Below, one piece after another: positions 54,333 to 64,000 of a stretch of DNA of 64,000 nucleotides. Each line of letters opens with the position of its first letter. Positions within the stretch are counted from its first letter, which is position 1. The DNA lies in contig UBKJ01000004.1 in assembly GCA_900465915.1 (NCBI GenBank), positions 80,333-144,332 of the forward strand, in the 5' to 3' direction. The notes beneath the pieces were generated by a model. That model did not search any database and was not told the DNA's origin. It saw only the letters and a list, made by a program, of their open reading frames with translations. The stretch comes from Hyphomicrobiales bacterium. Its GTDB lineage: Bacteria > Pseudomonadota > Alphaproteobacteria > Rhizobiales > Rhizobiaceae. A program made the translations under genes and the position numbers.

Positions 54333-55838
54333 TCAGGAAACGGGCCGCGCCGCCTTCTTCTCGCGCCGGCGTTGCACCGAGGAGGCGATGTTCATCGATT
54401 CGCGGTATTTGGCCACGGTGCGCCGGGCGATGTCGACGCCGTCCTTCTTCAGCGCCTCGACCAGCGCGTCGTCGGACAGCACGCCCTCGGCGGTCTCGGC
54501 CTCGATCATCCGGCGGATGCGATGGCGCACCGCCTCGGAGGAATGGGCGTCGCCGCCCTCGGAAGAAGCGATGGCGGCGGTGAAGAAATAGCGCAGCTCG
54601 AACACGCCGCGCGGCGTCAGCATGAACTTGTTGGCGGTGACGCGGCTGACGGTCGATTCGTGCAGGCCCACCGCCTCGGCCACCATGCGCAGGTTCAGGG
54701 GCTTCAGATGGGCGACGCCGTGGCGCAGGAAGGCGTCCTGGCGGCGGACGATCTCCTGCGTGACCTTAAGGATGGTGCGGGCGCGCTGGTCGAGGCTGCG
54801 CGTCAGCCAGTTGGCGGTCTGCATGCAGTCCGACAGGAAGGCCTTGTCTTCGGCCTTTGCGGAGGCGCTGACGACGGCGTAATACTGGTTGTTCACGATC
54901 AGGCGCGGCATGGCGGCGGGGTTGAGCTCGATGGCCCAGCCGCCGTCGCGCGCCGGCGACACCAGCGCGTCCGGCACGACGGCGTCGGCCACCGCCGCCT
55001 CGAACTGCGCGCCGGGCTTGGGGTCAAGCGCGCGGATCTCGGCCAGCATGTCGAGGAGGTCGGCGCGGTCGACGCCGCAGAGCCGGGTCAGCGCGACGAA
55101 ATCGCGCCGCGCCAGCAGGTCGAGATTGCCGACCAGCGCCTCCATGGCCGGGTCGAAGCGGTCCTTGAGCCGCAGCTGGATGGAGAGGCATTCGCTGAGG
55201 TCGCGCGCGAACAGGCCGGGCGGGTCGAAGCCCTGCGCGCCGGCCAGCACGCGCTCCACCGCCGCCGTCTCGACGCCGAGATTCTGCGCGAGCAGCGTCA
55301 GGTCGGCGCGCAGATAGCCGGTCTCGTCGAGCTGGTCGGCGAGCGCCGCGGCGATGAAGCGGTCGGAGGGGGCGGAGAAGGCCAGCGCGATCTGCGCCGC
55401 CACATGGCTCGCCAGCGACGGCCGCGCCGCCGTCATCTGGTCGATATCGTAGCCGCCCTCGCCCGATGGCGACCCCCATTGCCCCGAGAGGCTGGGCATG
55501 GCGGCGTCCGTGCGGCCGGGATCGTCGGGAAAGATGTTTTCGAGCGAGGCGTCGAAGGTGGAGGACAGGCTCTCGGCCGCCTCCGGGGATTCGGTGCGGA
55601 ACCAGTCGTCGTCGCGGGCCGGCTCGTCTTGACGCTCACCTGCTTCGTCGCCGGAGACGGCCTCGTCGTCATTGGCCGCCTCGGCCCGCTCCAGCAGCGG
55701 GTTCTTCTCGATCTCGGCGCTGAGGAACTGGTCCAGCTCGATATGCGTCATCTGCAGAAGCCGGATCGACTGCATCAGTTGCGGCGTCATCGCCAGCGTC
55801 TGCGACTGCCGGAAATCGAGCTTCGGCGAAAGGGCCAT
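54333..55838 (-). CDS. rpoN: RNA polymerase sigma-54 factor
   Basis: 501 residues. Region I is glutamine-rich (LDFRQSQTLAMTPQLMQSIR near residue 8), followed by an acidic region II, the core-binding domain, a helix-turn-helix region (VAEAVGLHESTVSRVTANKF) and the RpoN box ARRTVAKYRE near the end. The ATG at 55838 matches the family start (MALSPKLDFRQSQ); the reading to 55919 is rejected. Part of lptC-lptA-lptB-rpoN-hpf-ptsN. Confidence 0.96.
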   Translation of the reverse strand: MALSPKLDFRQSQTLAMTPQLMQSIRLLQMTHIELDQFLSAEIEKNPLLERAEAANDDEAVSGDEAGERQDEPARDDDWFRTESPEAAESLSSTFDASLENIFPDDPGRTDAAMPSLSGQWGSPSGEGGYDIDQMTAARPSLASHVAAQIALAFSAPSDRFIAAALADQLDETGYLRADLTLLAQNLGVETAAVERVLAGAQGFDPPGLFARDLSECLSIQLRLKDRFDPAMEALVGNLDLLARRDFVALTRLCGVDRADLLDMLAEIRALDPKPGAQFEAAVADAVVPDALVSPARDGGWAIELNPAAMPRLIVNNQYYAVVSASAKAEDKAFLSDCMQTANWLTRSLDQRARTILKVTQEIVRRQDAFLRHGVAHLKPLNLRMVAEAVGLHESTVSRVTANKFMLTPRGVFELRYFFTAAIASSEGGDAHSSEAVRHRIRRMIEAETAEGVLSDDALVEALKKDGVDIARRTVAKYRESMNIASSVQRRREKKAARPVS

Positions 55839-56066
55839 GCGCAAGGCGTCCCGTTTTGCGGGCGGCGCGGCGGAGGGGGCTCCGCCGCGTTCGCCGCTGT
55901 TTCTCGTCACCGAGAGCAAAACTGGTATGAAGCTTGCTTGTCAATTCCGAATGTGGGTTCGGGCAGCGAGCGGACCCTCAAAGCCCATCCTGGGCGCGGG
56001 CATGCGGCTGTTTTGCGCAATATGCTTAAAAAGCAAGTGCTGAAGCGCGCAAAAACGCGGCGCGCC

Positions 56067-56858
<792 letters not shown>

Positions 56859-56869
56859 GGGCGCTCCGG

Positions 56870-57517
56870 TCAATTTTTCTGCGGGGCGCCAGCGCCCGGC
56901 TGTTGGTCTTTCGGGGCCATGATGATCGACACGCGGCCCTTGCTCGGTCCGGCGCAGCTCTCGACATTGGCGTGGCCGGTGTCGAGATGCGCCACCAGCT
57001 TGCAGCCGGTGACGACGTTCTCGCCGTCGGTCAGCACGACCTTCTCGCCCTGCAGCGTCATGACCTGGTTCTTGGCGTCGTATTTGCCGGTGTCGCCGGT
57101 GGCGGTCTGCGTGCCCGACTTGAGATAGACCTTGCCGGCGATGTCGATGTGGTCGATGCTGGAGGAATCGAGCCCGCCGACGCCGGCGGTGGCGGATTCG
57201 CCCTTCTGGTCCTTGGCGGCCGCGTCCTTCGAGCCGGCTGCGCCCTTGGGCTTCTTGTTGTAATAGACGGTCATCTCGCCCGCCTTGAGCAGCGCGTCGC
57301 CCTGCGCCACCGACACGTTGCCGGTGAAGACGGCGACGCCTTCCTTGTCGCGCATCTCCAGCTTGTCGGCGTCGATCCTGACCGGGGCCTTGCTGTTGTT
57401 GAGCTTGAGGCCGTTGACCTGCGGCGCCTGCTGTCCGCCGTCCTGCGCCCAACCCGCGACGGGAGCCGCGACCAGCGCCAGAACCGTCAATCCCGTCCGA
57501 ACCATGTTCATGACCAT
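56870..57517 (-). CDS. lptA: LPS transport periplasmic protein LptA
   Basis: Periplasmic bridge protein of the LPS transport path; 215 residues with a signal peptide ending about PVAGWA-QDG. OstA-like beta-jellyroll segments: RIDADKLEMRDKEGVAVFTG, GDALLKAGEMTVYYN and TLQGEKVVLTDGENVVTG. A low-complexity insert (GAAGSKDAAAKDQKGES, about residues 91-110) interrupts the domain. ATGs at 57517, 57511 and 57505 are all possible starts. The stop overlaps the start region of lptB. Confidence 0.9.
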   Translation of the reverse strand: MVMNMVRTGLTVLALVAAPVAGWAQDGGQQAPQVNGLKLNNSKAPVRIDADKLEMRDKEGVAVFTGNVSVAQGDALLKAGEMTVYYNKKPKGAAGSKDAAAKDQKGESATAGVGGLDSSSIDHIDIAGKVYLKSGTQTATGDTGKYDAKNQVMTLQGEKVVLTDGENVVTGCKLVAHLDTGHANVESCAGPSKGRVSIIMAPKDQQPGAGAPQKN

Positions 57518-57580
57518 CTTTCCCGTCTCACCTTGCCCCGACTCGGCGTCCGCCGGCCGTCGCGCCGCGATTGGCGCCTT

Positions 57581-58336
57581 CTAGGGCGACTTGTTCCCCG
57601 AAACGGCCGCGCCGTCAACAGCCAACTTGTTGTTCCCCGCGATGGCCGAGCCGTCAATTACCATATGAACCTTGTTCTCGAAAATGAGCACGGCCCCATG
57701 GTCCAGCACCTGCATGGCGTCGGCCTGGATATGCGTGGTTCCGTTGCGGATGTCGACCGGCTGGTCGGTGACGATCTGGCCGCTCTTGATGTTGACGTCA
57801 GCCGATTTCAGCGCCGCCTGCAGCCCGTCCGAGGTGGTGACCGAGAAGTCCTTGTCGAGCTGCAGCCGCTCGTTGGCGCTGTCGTAGACGCCCGAGGCGG
57901 CCTGCACCTTGGCGCGGCCCTTGTCGCCCAGCGGCAGCTCGGCCTGGATGCCCTCCAGCGTGATGACGCCGCTCTTCTTGGCGTCCTGCGTCGCCTTGGC
58001 GGCGGTCATGGAATAGGGATGGTTGTCCTTGGTGTAGCCGCTCAGATGCGGATTGGCCATGACCAGCTTGCCGCTCTCGCCTGCGGCGTCGACCTCGATC
58101 TTGAGCGGCGCCGCCGATGTGGCGAAGAAAGTGTACCAGGAGAACACCGCCGCGATCGCCACCGCCGCGATAGGCAGCGCGGTCTTCAGCACCCGCACCC
58201 GCACCGAATGGCGCTGCGCGGCGTGAAAAACCGATTCCGCCTTTTCCGACGCGCCGAGGCGCAGGCCGTCGCCGGCGGCGCCTTTCGGGGCGGCCTTGCG
58301 CGGCGAAGCTTCGATGGGTTGCGTCTCAGCGGTCAT
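57581..58336 (-). CDS. lptC: LPS export protein LptC
   Basis: Bitopic inner-membrane protein that receives LPS from LptB2FG; 251 residues. A cytoplasmic tail of about 48 residues, one membrane helix (VLKTALPIAAVAIAAVFSWY, about residues 49-68) and a periplasmic OstA-like jellyroll with ANPHLSGYTKDNHPYSMTAA. The ATG at 58336 follows AAGGA; the in-frame reading to 58420 is rejected. First gene of the lpt-rpoN cluster. Confidence 0.9.
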   Translation of the reverse strand: MTAETQPIEASPRKAAPKGAAGDGLRLGASEKAESVFHAAQRHSVRVRVLKTALPIAAVAIAAVFSWYTFFATSAAPLKIEVDAAGESGKLVMANPHLSGYTKDNHPYSMTAAKATQDAKKSGVITLEGIQAELPLGDKGRAKVQAASGVYDSANERLQLDKDFSVTTSDGLQAALKSADVNIKSGQIVTDQPVDIRNGTTHIQADAMQVLDHGAVLIFENKVHMVIDGSAIAGNNKLAVDGAAVSGNKSP

Positions 58337-58724
58337 GATATCCTTGGGCGCTTCTCGGACCCTTTCGCGGGGCCATGCCGGCGAAGGGGCTAATCGTTTC
58401 AATCGAAACGCGCCTGTCATGGCGCTTTTTCATTTCAATATGGTTTATTTGGGATGCGACGATCCGGCGCGCAATGGGATTTGCGACGCAAAAAGCCGGC
58501 TTCGCGCGGGTCCGCGCCCGCCTGAAACCGCTATCCGCCTGATTTCACACCCCGATTCCGCCAGCCGCCCTCAAGCGCCCCGGCGCATCACTTTGTCGAT
58601 AGCACAAAACCGCGTCCGGCGACAGATCGGGCCGGGCTATCGACGCCGGCGCGACGGTCGAGGCTTGCCGCCGGCCTCCATTCCGGGCAAAAGATCAGGA
58701 ATCGAAACCAAAGAGGGTTTGAGC
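58337..58724. other. 388-base divergent gap between lptC and sppA
   Basis: No gene or RNA I can support. It must hold both promoters. One inverted repeat, cgtttcaatcgaaacg (58396-58411; CGTTTC/GAAACG around AATC), lies near the lptC start side and could be an operator or a small hairpin. Confidence 0.5.
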
Positions 58725-59705
58725 GTGGCCTACACCGCCGAAGCGATCATCGAAAGACGCCGCCTGCGACGCAAGCTGACCATCTGGCGCGCCGCGTTCC
58801 TGCTGCTCGTCGCAGCGCTCATCGCCGGCTACGTCGCCTGGGCCGGGCGCGGCGTCGACTACGCCAAGCCGCATATCGCCAAGGTGCGCATCGAGGGCAC
58901 GATCTACCAGGACGACGAGCTTCTCAAGCGCCTCGATCGCATCGCCAAGGACGACGCAGTCAAGGGCGTGATCCTGATCGTCAACTCGCCCGGCGGCACC
59001 ACGGTGGGCGGCGAGACCATCTACGAGGCGGTGCGCAAGATCGCCGCGAAGAAGCCGGTGGTGACGCAGGTGGGCACGCTCGCCGCCTCCGCCGGCTATA
59101 TGATCGCCAGCGCCTCGGACCATATCGTGGCGCGGCAGACCTCCATCGTCGGCTCGATCGGCGTGCTGTTCCAGTATCCCGACATGTCGCAGCTTCTCGA
59201 CAAGATCGGCGTCAAGGTGGAGAGCATCAAGTCGTCGCCGCTCAAGGCGGAGCCCAATTTCTTCAACCCGGCCAGCGACGAGGCCAAGGCCATGATCCGC
59301 AGCATGATCATGGATTCCTACGACTGGTTCGTGACGCTGGTGGAAAAGCGGCGCGGCTTCACGCATGAGCAGGCGCTGGCGCTCGCCAACGGCGCGGTGT
59401 TCACCGGCCGCCAGGCGGTGGCCAACAGGCTGATCGATGGGCTGGGCGGGGAAGAAGAGGCGGTGGCCTGGCTCAAGACCAAGGGCGTCCCCGACACGCT
59501 GCCGCGCATCGAATGGAAGCCGCGCAAGGACGATTCCGGCTTTTCGGTGCGCAACCTGCTGCTGCACGCCGCCGCCCGCGCGCTCGGCGCGCCGCAGGCG
59601 GCCGACCAGCTTCTGGGCGAGATCGCCGGGCGGCGTATCTTCCTTGACGGGCTCCTTTCGGTTTGGCACCTTGACATGACGCCGGCCCAGCCGGACGACC
59701 AGTGA
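58725..59705 (+). CDS. sppA: signal peptide peptidase SppA (short form)
   Basis: Inner-membrane serine protease that degrades cleaved signal peptides; 326 residues. One N-terminal membrane helix (about residues 24-43, [19 protein letters not shown]), then a Clp-fold S49 domain with [20 protein letters not shown], the nucleophile Ser in [13 protein letters not shown] and the catalytic Lys in SSPLKAEPN. The start is GTG at 58725, seven bases after GAGGG; longer readings run through the divergent promoter region. Followed directly by ihfB. Confidence 0.93.
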   Translation: MAYTAEAIIERRRLRRKLTIWRAAFLLLVAALIAGYVAWAGRGVDYAKPHIAKVRIEGTIYQDDELLKRLDRIAKDDAVKGVILIVNSPGGTTVGGETIYEAVRKIAAKKPVVTQVGTLAASAGYMIASASDHIVARQTSIVGSIGVLFQYPDMSQLLDKIGVKVESIKSSPLKAEPNFFNPASDEAKAMIRSMIMDSYDWFVTLVEKRRGFTHEQALALANGAVFTGRQAVANRLIDGLGGEEEAVAWLKTKGVPDTLPRIEWKPRKDDSGFSVRNLLLHAAARALGAPQAADQLLGEIAGRRIFLDGLLSVWHLDMTPAQPDDQ

Positions 59706-59722
59706 AACAGGGATCTTTCGCC

Positions 59723-60007
59723 GTGATCAAATCGGAACTCGTTCAGATCATCGCCAGCCGCAATCCGCATCTGTTCCAGCGCGACGTGGAGAACATCGTC
59801 GGCGCGGTGTTCGACGAAATCACCAATGCGCTGGCGGAAGGGAACCGCGTCGAGCTGCGCGGCTTCGGCGCCTTCTCGGTCAAGAACCGTCCCGCCCGCA
59901 GCGGCCGCAACCCGCGCACCGGCGAGACGGTGGACGTCGAGGAAAAGTGGGTTCCCTTCTTCAAGACGGGCAAGGAATTGCGCGACCGTCTTAACGGCGC
60001 GGTCTGA
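59723..60007 (+). CDS. ihfB: integration host factor subunit beta
   Basis: DNA-bending nucleoid protein, 94 residues. HU-fold with [40 protein letters not shown] and [19 protein letters not shown], which includes the DNA-intercalating Pro. The family starts MIKSELV, so the GTG at 59723 (nine bases after AGGGA) is preferred over the GTG at 59702 that overlaps the sppA stop. Confidence 0.94.
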   Translation: MIKSELVQIIASRNPHLFQRDVENIVGAVFDEITNALAEGNRVELRGFGAFSVKNRPARSGRNPRTGETVDVEEKWVPFFKTGKELRDRLNGAV

Positions 60008-60010
60008 CGC

Positions 60011-60337
60011 ATGGCCGCAAAACGCATCGTCGCCGCCATCGTCCTCATCCCCGTCGCGGTCGTGCTGATCGCGCTGTCGGTGGCCAATCGGGAAGCCGCG
60101 CCCCTCACCATCGATCCGTTCCATCCCGGCAATCCGGCGCTGACCTACACCGCGCCGCTGTTCCTGTGGCTGTTCGGGGCGCTGCTCCTGGGCGTCGTGA
60201 TCGGCTCGATCGCCACGTGGCTGGCGCAGGGCAAGCATCGCCGCCGCGCGCGGGCGCATCGGCAGGAGGCGGCGCAATTGCTGCAGCGCGCCGAAGCGGC
60301 GGAAAAACGCGGCCAGCCGGGCGCTTTGCTGCAATAG
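60011..60337 (+). CDS. LapA-domain (DUF1049) membrane protein
   Basis: 108 residues. Two membrane helices (about residues 5-25 and 48-70) joined by a short periplasmic loop (REAAPLTIDPFHPGNP), and a basic cytoplasmic tail predicted as coiled coil. In gammaproteobacteria LapA acts with LapB in LPS assembly control; here the family and position after ihfB match, but no lapB is seen. Starts three bases after ihfB. Confidence 0.85.
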   Translation: MAAKRIVAAIVLIPVAVVLIALSVANREAAPLTIDPFHPGNPALTYTAPLFLWLFGALLLGVVIGSIATWLAQGKHRRRARAHRQEAAQLLQRAEAAEKRGQPGALLQ

Positions 60338-60410
60338 CGGCGTTTTTTCCCTTTCGCCGGCGGCGCATTTGCCCTAGCTGTGGCGCGAAAAGGCTAAAGC
60401 GGAGTTTCGA

Positions 60411-61508
60411 GTGAAAGCGCCAAAAGGAAAAGGCGGCAAGCCGGCGGGCGGCGGAAAGCGCGACGCGCGGCGGGACGCGCCGCAGCACGCGGACAGGAAC
60501 GCCGCGTTCAGAAAGCCGCGCCCGCAATTCGCCAAGGCGCCCTCGCCCGACGAAAAGGAAAAGCCCGCCGCCGCGCGCGAGATCAGGGCCTATGACGGCC
60601 CGCGCCCGGCTGAGCGGCTGCCGGTCATCCTCGAAACCGAGCCGACCGAGGATTACGCCCTCATCGACAGCGGAAACGGGCTGAAGCTCGAGCAATACGG
60701 GCCTTACCGCATCGTGCGGCCGGAGGGGCAGGCGATCTGGCTGCCGAGCCTGCCGCAAAAGGAATGGGACAAGGCCGACGCCGTCTTCACCGGCAACACC
60801 GACGAGGAAGGCATGGGGCGCTGGGCGTTCCCGAAGCTTCCGCTCGGCGAGACATGGCCGATGCGCCATGACGGCATCTCCTTCCACGGCCGCTTCACCT
60901 CGTTCCGCCATGTCGGCGTGTTCCCCGAACAGGCGGCGCACTGGTCTTATATGGACGGGCTGATCCGCGACGCGGTGAAGAGCGGACGGTCGGTCAAGGT
61001 GCTGAACCTGTTCGGCTATACCGGCCTCGCCTCGCTGGTGGCGGCTAGAGCGGGCGCGGAAGTCACCCATGTCGACGCCTCCAAGAAGGCGATCCTGTGG
61101 GCGCGCGAGAACCAGGAGATGGCAGGGCTTCAGGACAAGCCGATCCGCTGGATCTGCGAGGACGCGATGAAATTCGTCGCGCGCGAGGAGCGGCGAGGCA
61201 GTTTCTACGACATCATCCTACTCGACCCGCCGGCCTATGGACGCGGACCGAGCGGCGAGGTGTGGCAATTGTTCGAGCACCTGCCGGCCATGGTCGACAC
61301 CTGCCGCGCGATCCTGACGCCGAAGCCGCTCGCCGTCATCCTCACCGCCTATTCGATCCGCGCCTCCTTCTTCGCCATCCACGAATTGATGCGCGACCGC
61401 TTCACCGGCCTCGGCGGCACGGTCGAATCGGGCGAGCTCATCCTGCGCGAACAGGCTGCCGGCCGCGCGCTCTCCACCTCCATGTTCAGCCGCTGGGTAG
61501 CCAAATGA
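60411..61508 (+). CDS. class I SAM-dependent RNA methyltransferase (RlmI/COG1092-like)
   Basis: 365 residues. A lysine/arginine-rich N-terminal tail of about 55 residues ([20 protein letters not shown]) precedes a methyltransferase domain with SAM motif [20 protein letters not shown] near residue 200 and the catalytic-loop motif [10 protein letters not shown]. The family includes 23S rRNA methyltransferases; the exact target is not known. The start is GTG at 60411. Stop overlaps the start of the next methyltransferase gene (ATGA). Confidence 0.86.
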   Translation: MKAPKGKGGKPAGGGKRDARRDAPQHADRNAAFRKPRPQFAKAPSPDEKEKPAAAREIRAYDGPRPAERLPVILETEPTEDYALIDSGNGLKLEQYGPYRIVRPEGQAIWLPSLPQKEWDKADAVFTGNTDEEGMGRWAFPKLPLGETWPMRHDGISFHGRFTSFRHVGVFPEQAAHWSYMDGLIRDAVKSGRSVKVLNLFGYTGLASLVAARAGAEVTHVDASKKAILWARENQEMAGLQDKPIRWICEDAMKFVAREERRGSFYDIILLDPPAYGRGPSGEVWQLFEHLPAMVDTCRAILTPKPLAVILTAYSIRASFFAIHELMRDRFTGLGGTVESGELILREQAAGRALSTSMFSRWVAK

Positions 61509-62374
61509 GCCGTCAAGACGATATTTCCAGAAGCGGCCCGCGCGTCGGTCAGGTCAAGGAAGTCACCAGCCTCGCCAATCCGATCGTCAAGGACCTGCGC
61601 TCGCTGGGCATGAAGAAATTCCGCGACCAGCAGGGCGTGTTCCTCGCCGAGGGGCTGAAGCTCGTCATCGACGCGCTCGATCTCGACTGGCGCATCAAGA
61701 CGCTGGTCTTCGCCAAGTCGGGCAAGGGCAACAAGGCGGTCGAGCAGGTCGCCGCCCGCGCCTTCGCCAAGGGCGGGCTGGTGCTGGAGGTGACGGAGAA
61801 GGTCATCGCCGCCATCACCCGGCGCGACAATCCGCAGATGGTGGCGGGCGTGTTCGAGCAGCAATACAAGCCGCTCTCCGGCCTCAGGCCGAAGGGGAAC
61901 GACGTCTATATCGCGCTCGACCGGGTGCGCGATCCGGGCAATCTCGGCACCGTCATCCGCACCGCCGACGCGGTGGGGGCCAAGGGCGTGATCCTGATCG
62001 GCGACGCCACCGATCCCTATTCGCTGGAGACGGTGCGCGCCACCATGGGCTCGGTCTTCGCCGTGCCGCTCTACAAGGCCAGCGAGGCGGATTTCCTCGC
62101 CTGGCGCAAGGGCTTTCCGGGCCTCGTCGTCGGCACGCATCTCAAGGGCGCGGTCGATTATCGCACCATTCCCTACGCCAACAAGCCTGTCGTGCTGCTG
62201 ATGGGCAACGAGCAGCAGGGCCTGCCGGACAGCCTCGCCGCCGCCTGCGACAGGCTGGCGCGCATTCCGCAGGCGGGCCGGGCCGATTCGCTCAACCTCG
62301 CCATCGCCACCGGCGTCATGCTCTACGAAATCCGCCGCGACGCGCTCACGCTCGACGAAAGGGCCGGCGCATGA
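61505..62374 (+). CDS. SpoU-family (TrmH-like) RNA 2'-O-methyltransferase
   Basis: 289 residues. An N-terminal substrate-binding domain ([20 protein letters not shown], then [11 protein letters not shown]) and a SPOUT domain with the three motifs [31 protein letters not shown] and [17 protein letters not shown]. The target (rRNA or tRNA position) cannot be told. Overlaps the upstream methyltransferase and the downstream lspA by four bases each (ATGA). Confidence 0.9.
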   Translation: MSRQDDISRSGPRVGQVKEVTSLANPIVKDLRSLGMKKFRDQQGVFLAEGLKLVIDALDLDWRIKTLVFAKSGKGNKAVEQVAARAFAKGGLVLEVTEKVIAAITRRDNPQMVAGVFEQQYKPLSGLRPKGNDVYIALDRVRDPGNLGTVIRTADAVGAKGVILIGDATDPYSLETVRATMGSVFAVPLYKASEADFLAWRKGFPGLVVGTHLKGAVDYRTIPYANKPVVLLMGNEQQGLPDSLAAACDRLARIPQAGRADSLNLAIATGVMLYEIRRDALTLDERAGA

Positions 62375-62868
62375 ACAAGCCCATTCATGGGCGGGGCATC
62401 TTGTCCTCGGCTCTCGTGGTCGCCGTCGCGGTGATCCTCGACCAGATCGTCAAACACCTCGTCGAAACCCGCATGGACATGGGCGAGCAGATCGACGTGC
62501 TGCCCTTCCTCGCTTTGTTCCGCACCCATAACGAGGGCATCGCCTTCTCCATGCTGGCGGGGCTGCACGATGTCGGGCTGATCGCCATCACCGTGGCCGT
62601 CATCGCCTTCGTGCTCTATCTGTGGTGGACCAACGCGCCCGGCCGCACGGTCGCGCGCTACGGCTTCGCGCTGGTGGTGGGCGGGGCGCTCGGCAACCTC
62701 ATCGACCGCGTCATGAACGGCTATGTGGTCGACTATGTGCTGTTCCACCTGCCGACATGGTCCTTCGCCGTGTTCAACCTCGCCGACGCCTTCATCACGG
62801 TCGGCGCGGGGCTGATCCTGCTGGAGGAGCTTCTGGGCTGGCGGCGCGCGCCTTCGCGCGGCGATTGA
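62371..62868 (+). CDS. lspA: lipoprotein signal peptidase
   Basis: Inner-membrane aspartyl protease that cleaves prolipoproteins; 165 residues with four membrane helices. Conserved residues: DQIVKHLV near residue 24, the NEGIAFSML segment, [18 protein letters not shown] with the first catalytic Asp and [11 protein letters not shown] with the second. Start overlaps the upstream stop (ATGA). Confidence 0.95.
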   Translation: MNKPIHGRGILSSALVVAVAVILDQIVKHLVETRMDMGEQIDVLPFLALFRTHNEGIAFSMLAGLHDVGLIAITVAVIAFVLYLWWTNAPGRTVARYGFALVVGGALGNLIDRVMNGYVVDYVLFHLPTWSFAVFNLADAFITVGAGLILLEELLGWRRAPSRGD

Positions 62869-63014
62869 CACAATCGGAACACGCTTCTGTCATCCTCGCG
62901 TAGCACTCCTTCATTACTGCTTGCGGCGCAGCCGCCGTTCCGCCGCCGCGCGCGATCGAGGCCGTTCGGGAGCGATCAGGAATGCGTGAATAATGGAAAC
63001 AGGAGCGAATCATC

Positions 63015-63905
63015 ATGACAATACTGCTTGGAATGGACCGGCAAATCATTGATGATGCGGTCATGTCGGGCATCGAAGCACAGCAGGCGCTACTCACCCA
63101 TGACGATCCCATCGTCCTCGGACGCATCGGGTCGCTGGAGGTGCGCCTGGCCAACAGCCGCGCGGCCATAGAAGCCGCGCAGGAATTGCGTTTTCGCGTC
63201 TTCTTCGAGGAAATGGGTGCGCGCCGCGAGACCATCGAGGCGGCCGAGCAGCGCGATTCCGACCGTTTCGACTCCATCTGCGACCATCTTCTCGTCTACG
63301 ACACCGCGCTGCCCGTGCCCGAGCACCGGCAGATCGTCGGCACCTACCGCCTGATGCGCAGCGACCAGGCCGAGCGCGCGCACGGCTTCTATTCGGCCGA
63401 CGAATACGACGTGCAGCGTCTGGCCCTGTCGCGGCCGGGCGTGCGGCTCCTGGAACTCGGCCGCTCCTGCGTGCAGGCGGAATACCGCTCCAAGCGCACG
63501 GTCGAGCTTCTGTGGCAGGGCGCCTGGGCTTATTGCCGCCGCCATTCCATCGACGTCATGTTCGGCTGCGCCTCGTTCCACGGCGCGGTGCCGGCGGCGC
63601 ATGCGCTGGGCCTGTCCTTCCTGCACCAGAACTGCCGCGCCACGCCCGACTGGGACGTGCGCGCCCTGCCCCATCGCTACCAGCCGATGGACCTGATGCC
63701 GAAGGAGGCGATCAACAACAAGGTGGCGCTGTTCTCCATGCCGCCGCTGATCAAGGGCTATCTGCGCCTCGGCGCGATGATCGGCGACGGCGCGGTGATC
63801 GACGAGGCTTTCGGCACCACCGACGTGTTCATCATCCTGCCGATCGAGCGCATCTCCAGCCGCTACATCACCTATTACGGCGCGGACGCCAACCGCTTCG
63901 TGTAA
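63015..63905 (+). CDS. olsB: L-ornithine N-alpha-acyltransferase (ornithine lipid biosynthesis)
   Basis: Transfers a 3-hydroxyacyl group from ACP to ornithine, the first step to ornithine lipids; 296 residues. GNAT-like OlsB features: SLEVRLANSRAAIEAAQELR, RFRVFFEEMGA, DRFDSICDHLLVYD, ELGRSCVQAEYRSKRTVELL and FGCASFHGAVPAAHA. The ATG at 63015 lies behind AGGAGCG. The acyltransferase OlsA that completes the lipid is not in the window. A gap of 146 bases from lspA. Confidence 0.93.
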   Translation: MTILLGMDRQIIDDAVMSGIEAQQALLTHDDPIVLGRIGSLEVRLANSRAAIEAAQELRFRVFFEEMGARRETIEAAEQRDSDRFDSICDHLLVYDTALPVPEHRQIVGTYRLMRSDQAERAHGFYSADEYDVQRLALSRPGVRLLELGRSCVQAEYRSKRTVELLWQGAWAYCRRHSIDVMFGCASFHGAVPAAHALGLSFLHQNCRATPDWDVRALPHRYQPMDLMPKEAINNKVALFSMPPLIKGYLRLGAMIGDGAVIDEAFGTTDVFIILPIERISSRYITYYGADANRFV

Positions 63906-63931
63906 TTCGTGTAAAGAACGCCGCCCTTCGC

Positions 63932-64000
63932 GCGTCTCCTCATCTTGAGGAGGCGGCCTGAGCCTTGGCGAAGGACGCCATCTCGAAAGATCGGAGACGC
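63932..64000. repeat. repeat-like dyad at the right edge
   Basis: gcgtctcc at 63932-63939 and its reverse complement ggagacgc at 63993-64000 flank about 53 bases that include ctcctcatcttgaggag (63936-63952), a 7-bp hairpin. I recognise cctcat-cttgagg...tctcgaa as similar to a dispersed rhizobial intergenic repeat. It may continue past the edge. No gene starts in 63906-64000. Confidence 0.5.

Overview
The window looks like chromosomal DNA of a high-GC alphaproteobacterium of the order Hyphomicrobiales (Rhizobiales), probably near Brucellaceae/Phyllobacteriaceae. The grounds are conserved gene orders (lptC-lptA-lptB-rpoN-hpf-ptsN; rph...rdgB-hemW; hrcA then grpE; sppA-ihfB), an OlsB ornithine-lipid acyltransferase, a ferredoxin-type sulfite reductase cluster with DUF2849 and DUF934 proteins, and dispersed intergenic repeats of the type I recall from Brucella/Mesorhizobium relatives. 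The genus cannot be read from the sequence. Most of the window is orderly core genome, packed in operons with many 1-4 base start/stop overlaps.

Layout: 1-3307 (minus) soxB-soxD-soxA of heterotetrameric sarcosine oxidase, soxA running off the left edge. 3586-7371 (plus) a four-gene osmoprotectant ABC importer. 7498-10280 copper homeostasis: cueR convergent with copA, with a textbook CueR operator at the copA promoter. 10294-12417 a PAS-PAS-GGDEF-EAL protein. 12589-18698 a TPP riboswitch and the operon thiD-thiO-thiS-thiG-thiE-thiY-tenA-thiX, which lacks the expected ATPase gene thiZ. 18745-21343 an aldehyde dehydrogenase and a LacI-type regulator. 21484-23884 glpD and its DeoR-type regulator. 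24118-24194 tRNA-Pro(CGG).

24275-28235 sulfate activation (cysD-cysNC-cysQ); 28235-28942 a LuxR solo; 29188-32964 metH with a candidate operator; 33186-34580 small genes and ogt; 34672-39387 (minus) cysG-DUF2849-cysI-cysH-DUF934, which reduces APS to sulfide. 39548-44003 yraN, rsmI, hemW, rdgB, a VOC protein and rph. 44189-46001 hrcA and grpE.

46051-49791 is the only clearly accessory stretch. It holds a perfect 46-bp palindrome in front of an AT-richer, probably acquired XRE-family gene, then yicG and a PfkB kinase, then a remnant of an EamA/DMT transporter and a decayed type I-C-like CRISPR array (six repeats, about 67-bp period) with no cas genes in the window.

49792-52702 a CysZ/EI24-like membrane protein, nth, DUF2244, and a heat-shock unit (hsp20 and DUF1150) behind an RpoH-like promoter. 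52777-58336 ptsN, hpf, rpoN, lptB, lptA, lptC. 58725-63905 sppA, ihfB, lapA-like, two RNA methyltransferases, lspA and olsB. The right edge holds another repeat-like dyad. The most noteworthy items are the orphan degenerate CRISPR array, the palindrome with its XRE gene, the thiXY-tenA set without thiZ, and a motif shared upstream of the two sulfur operons.
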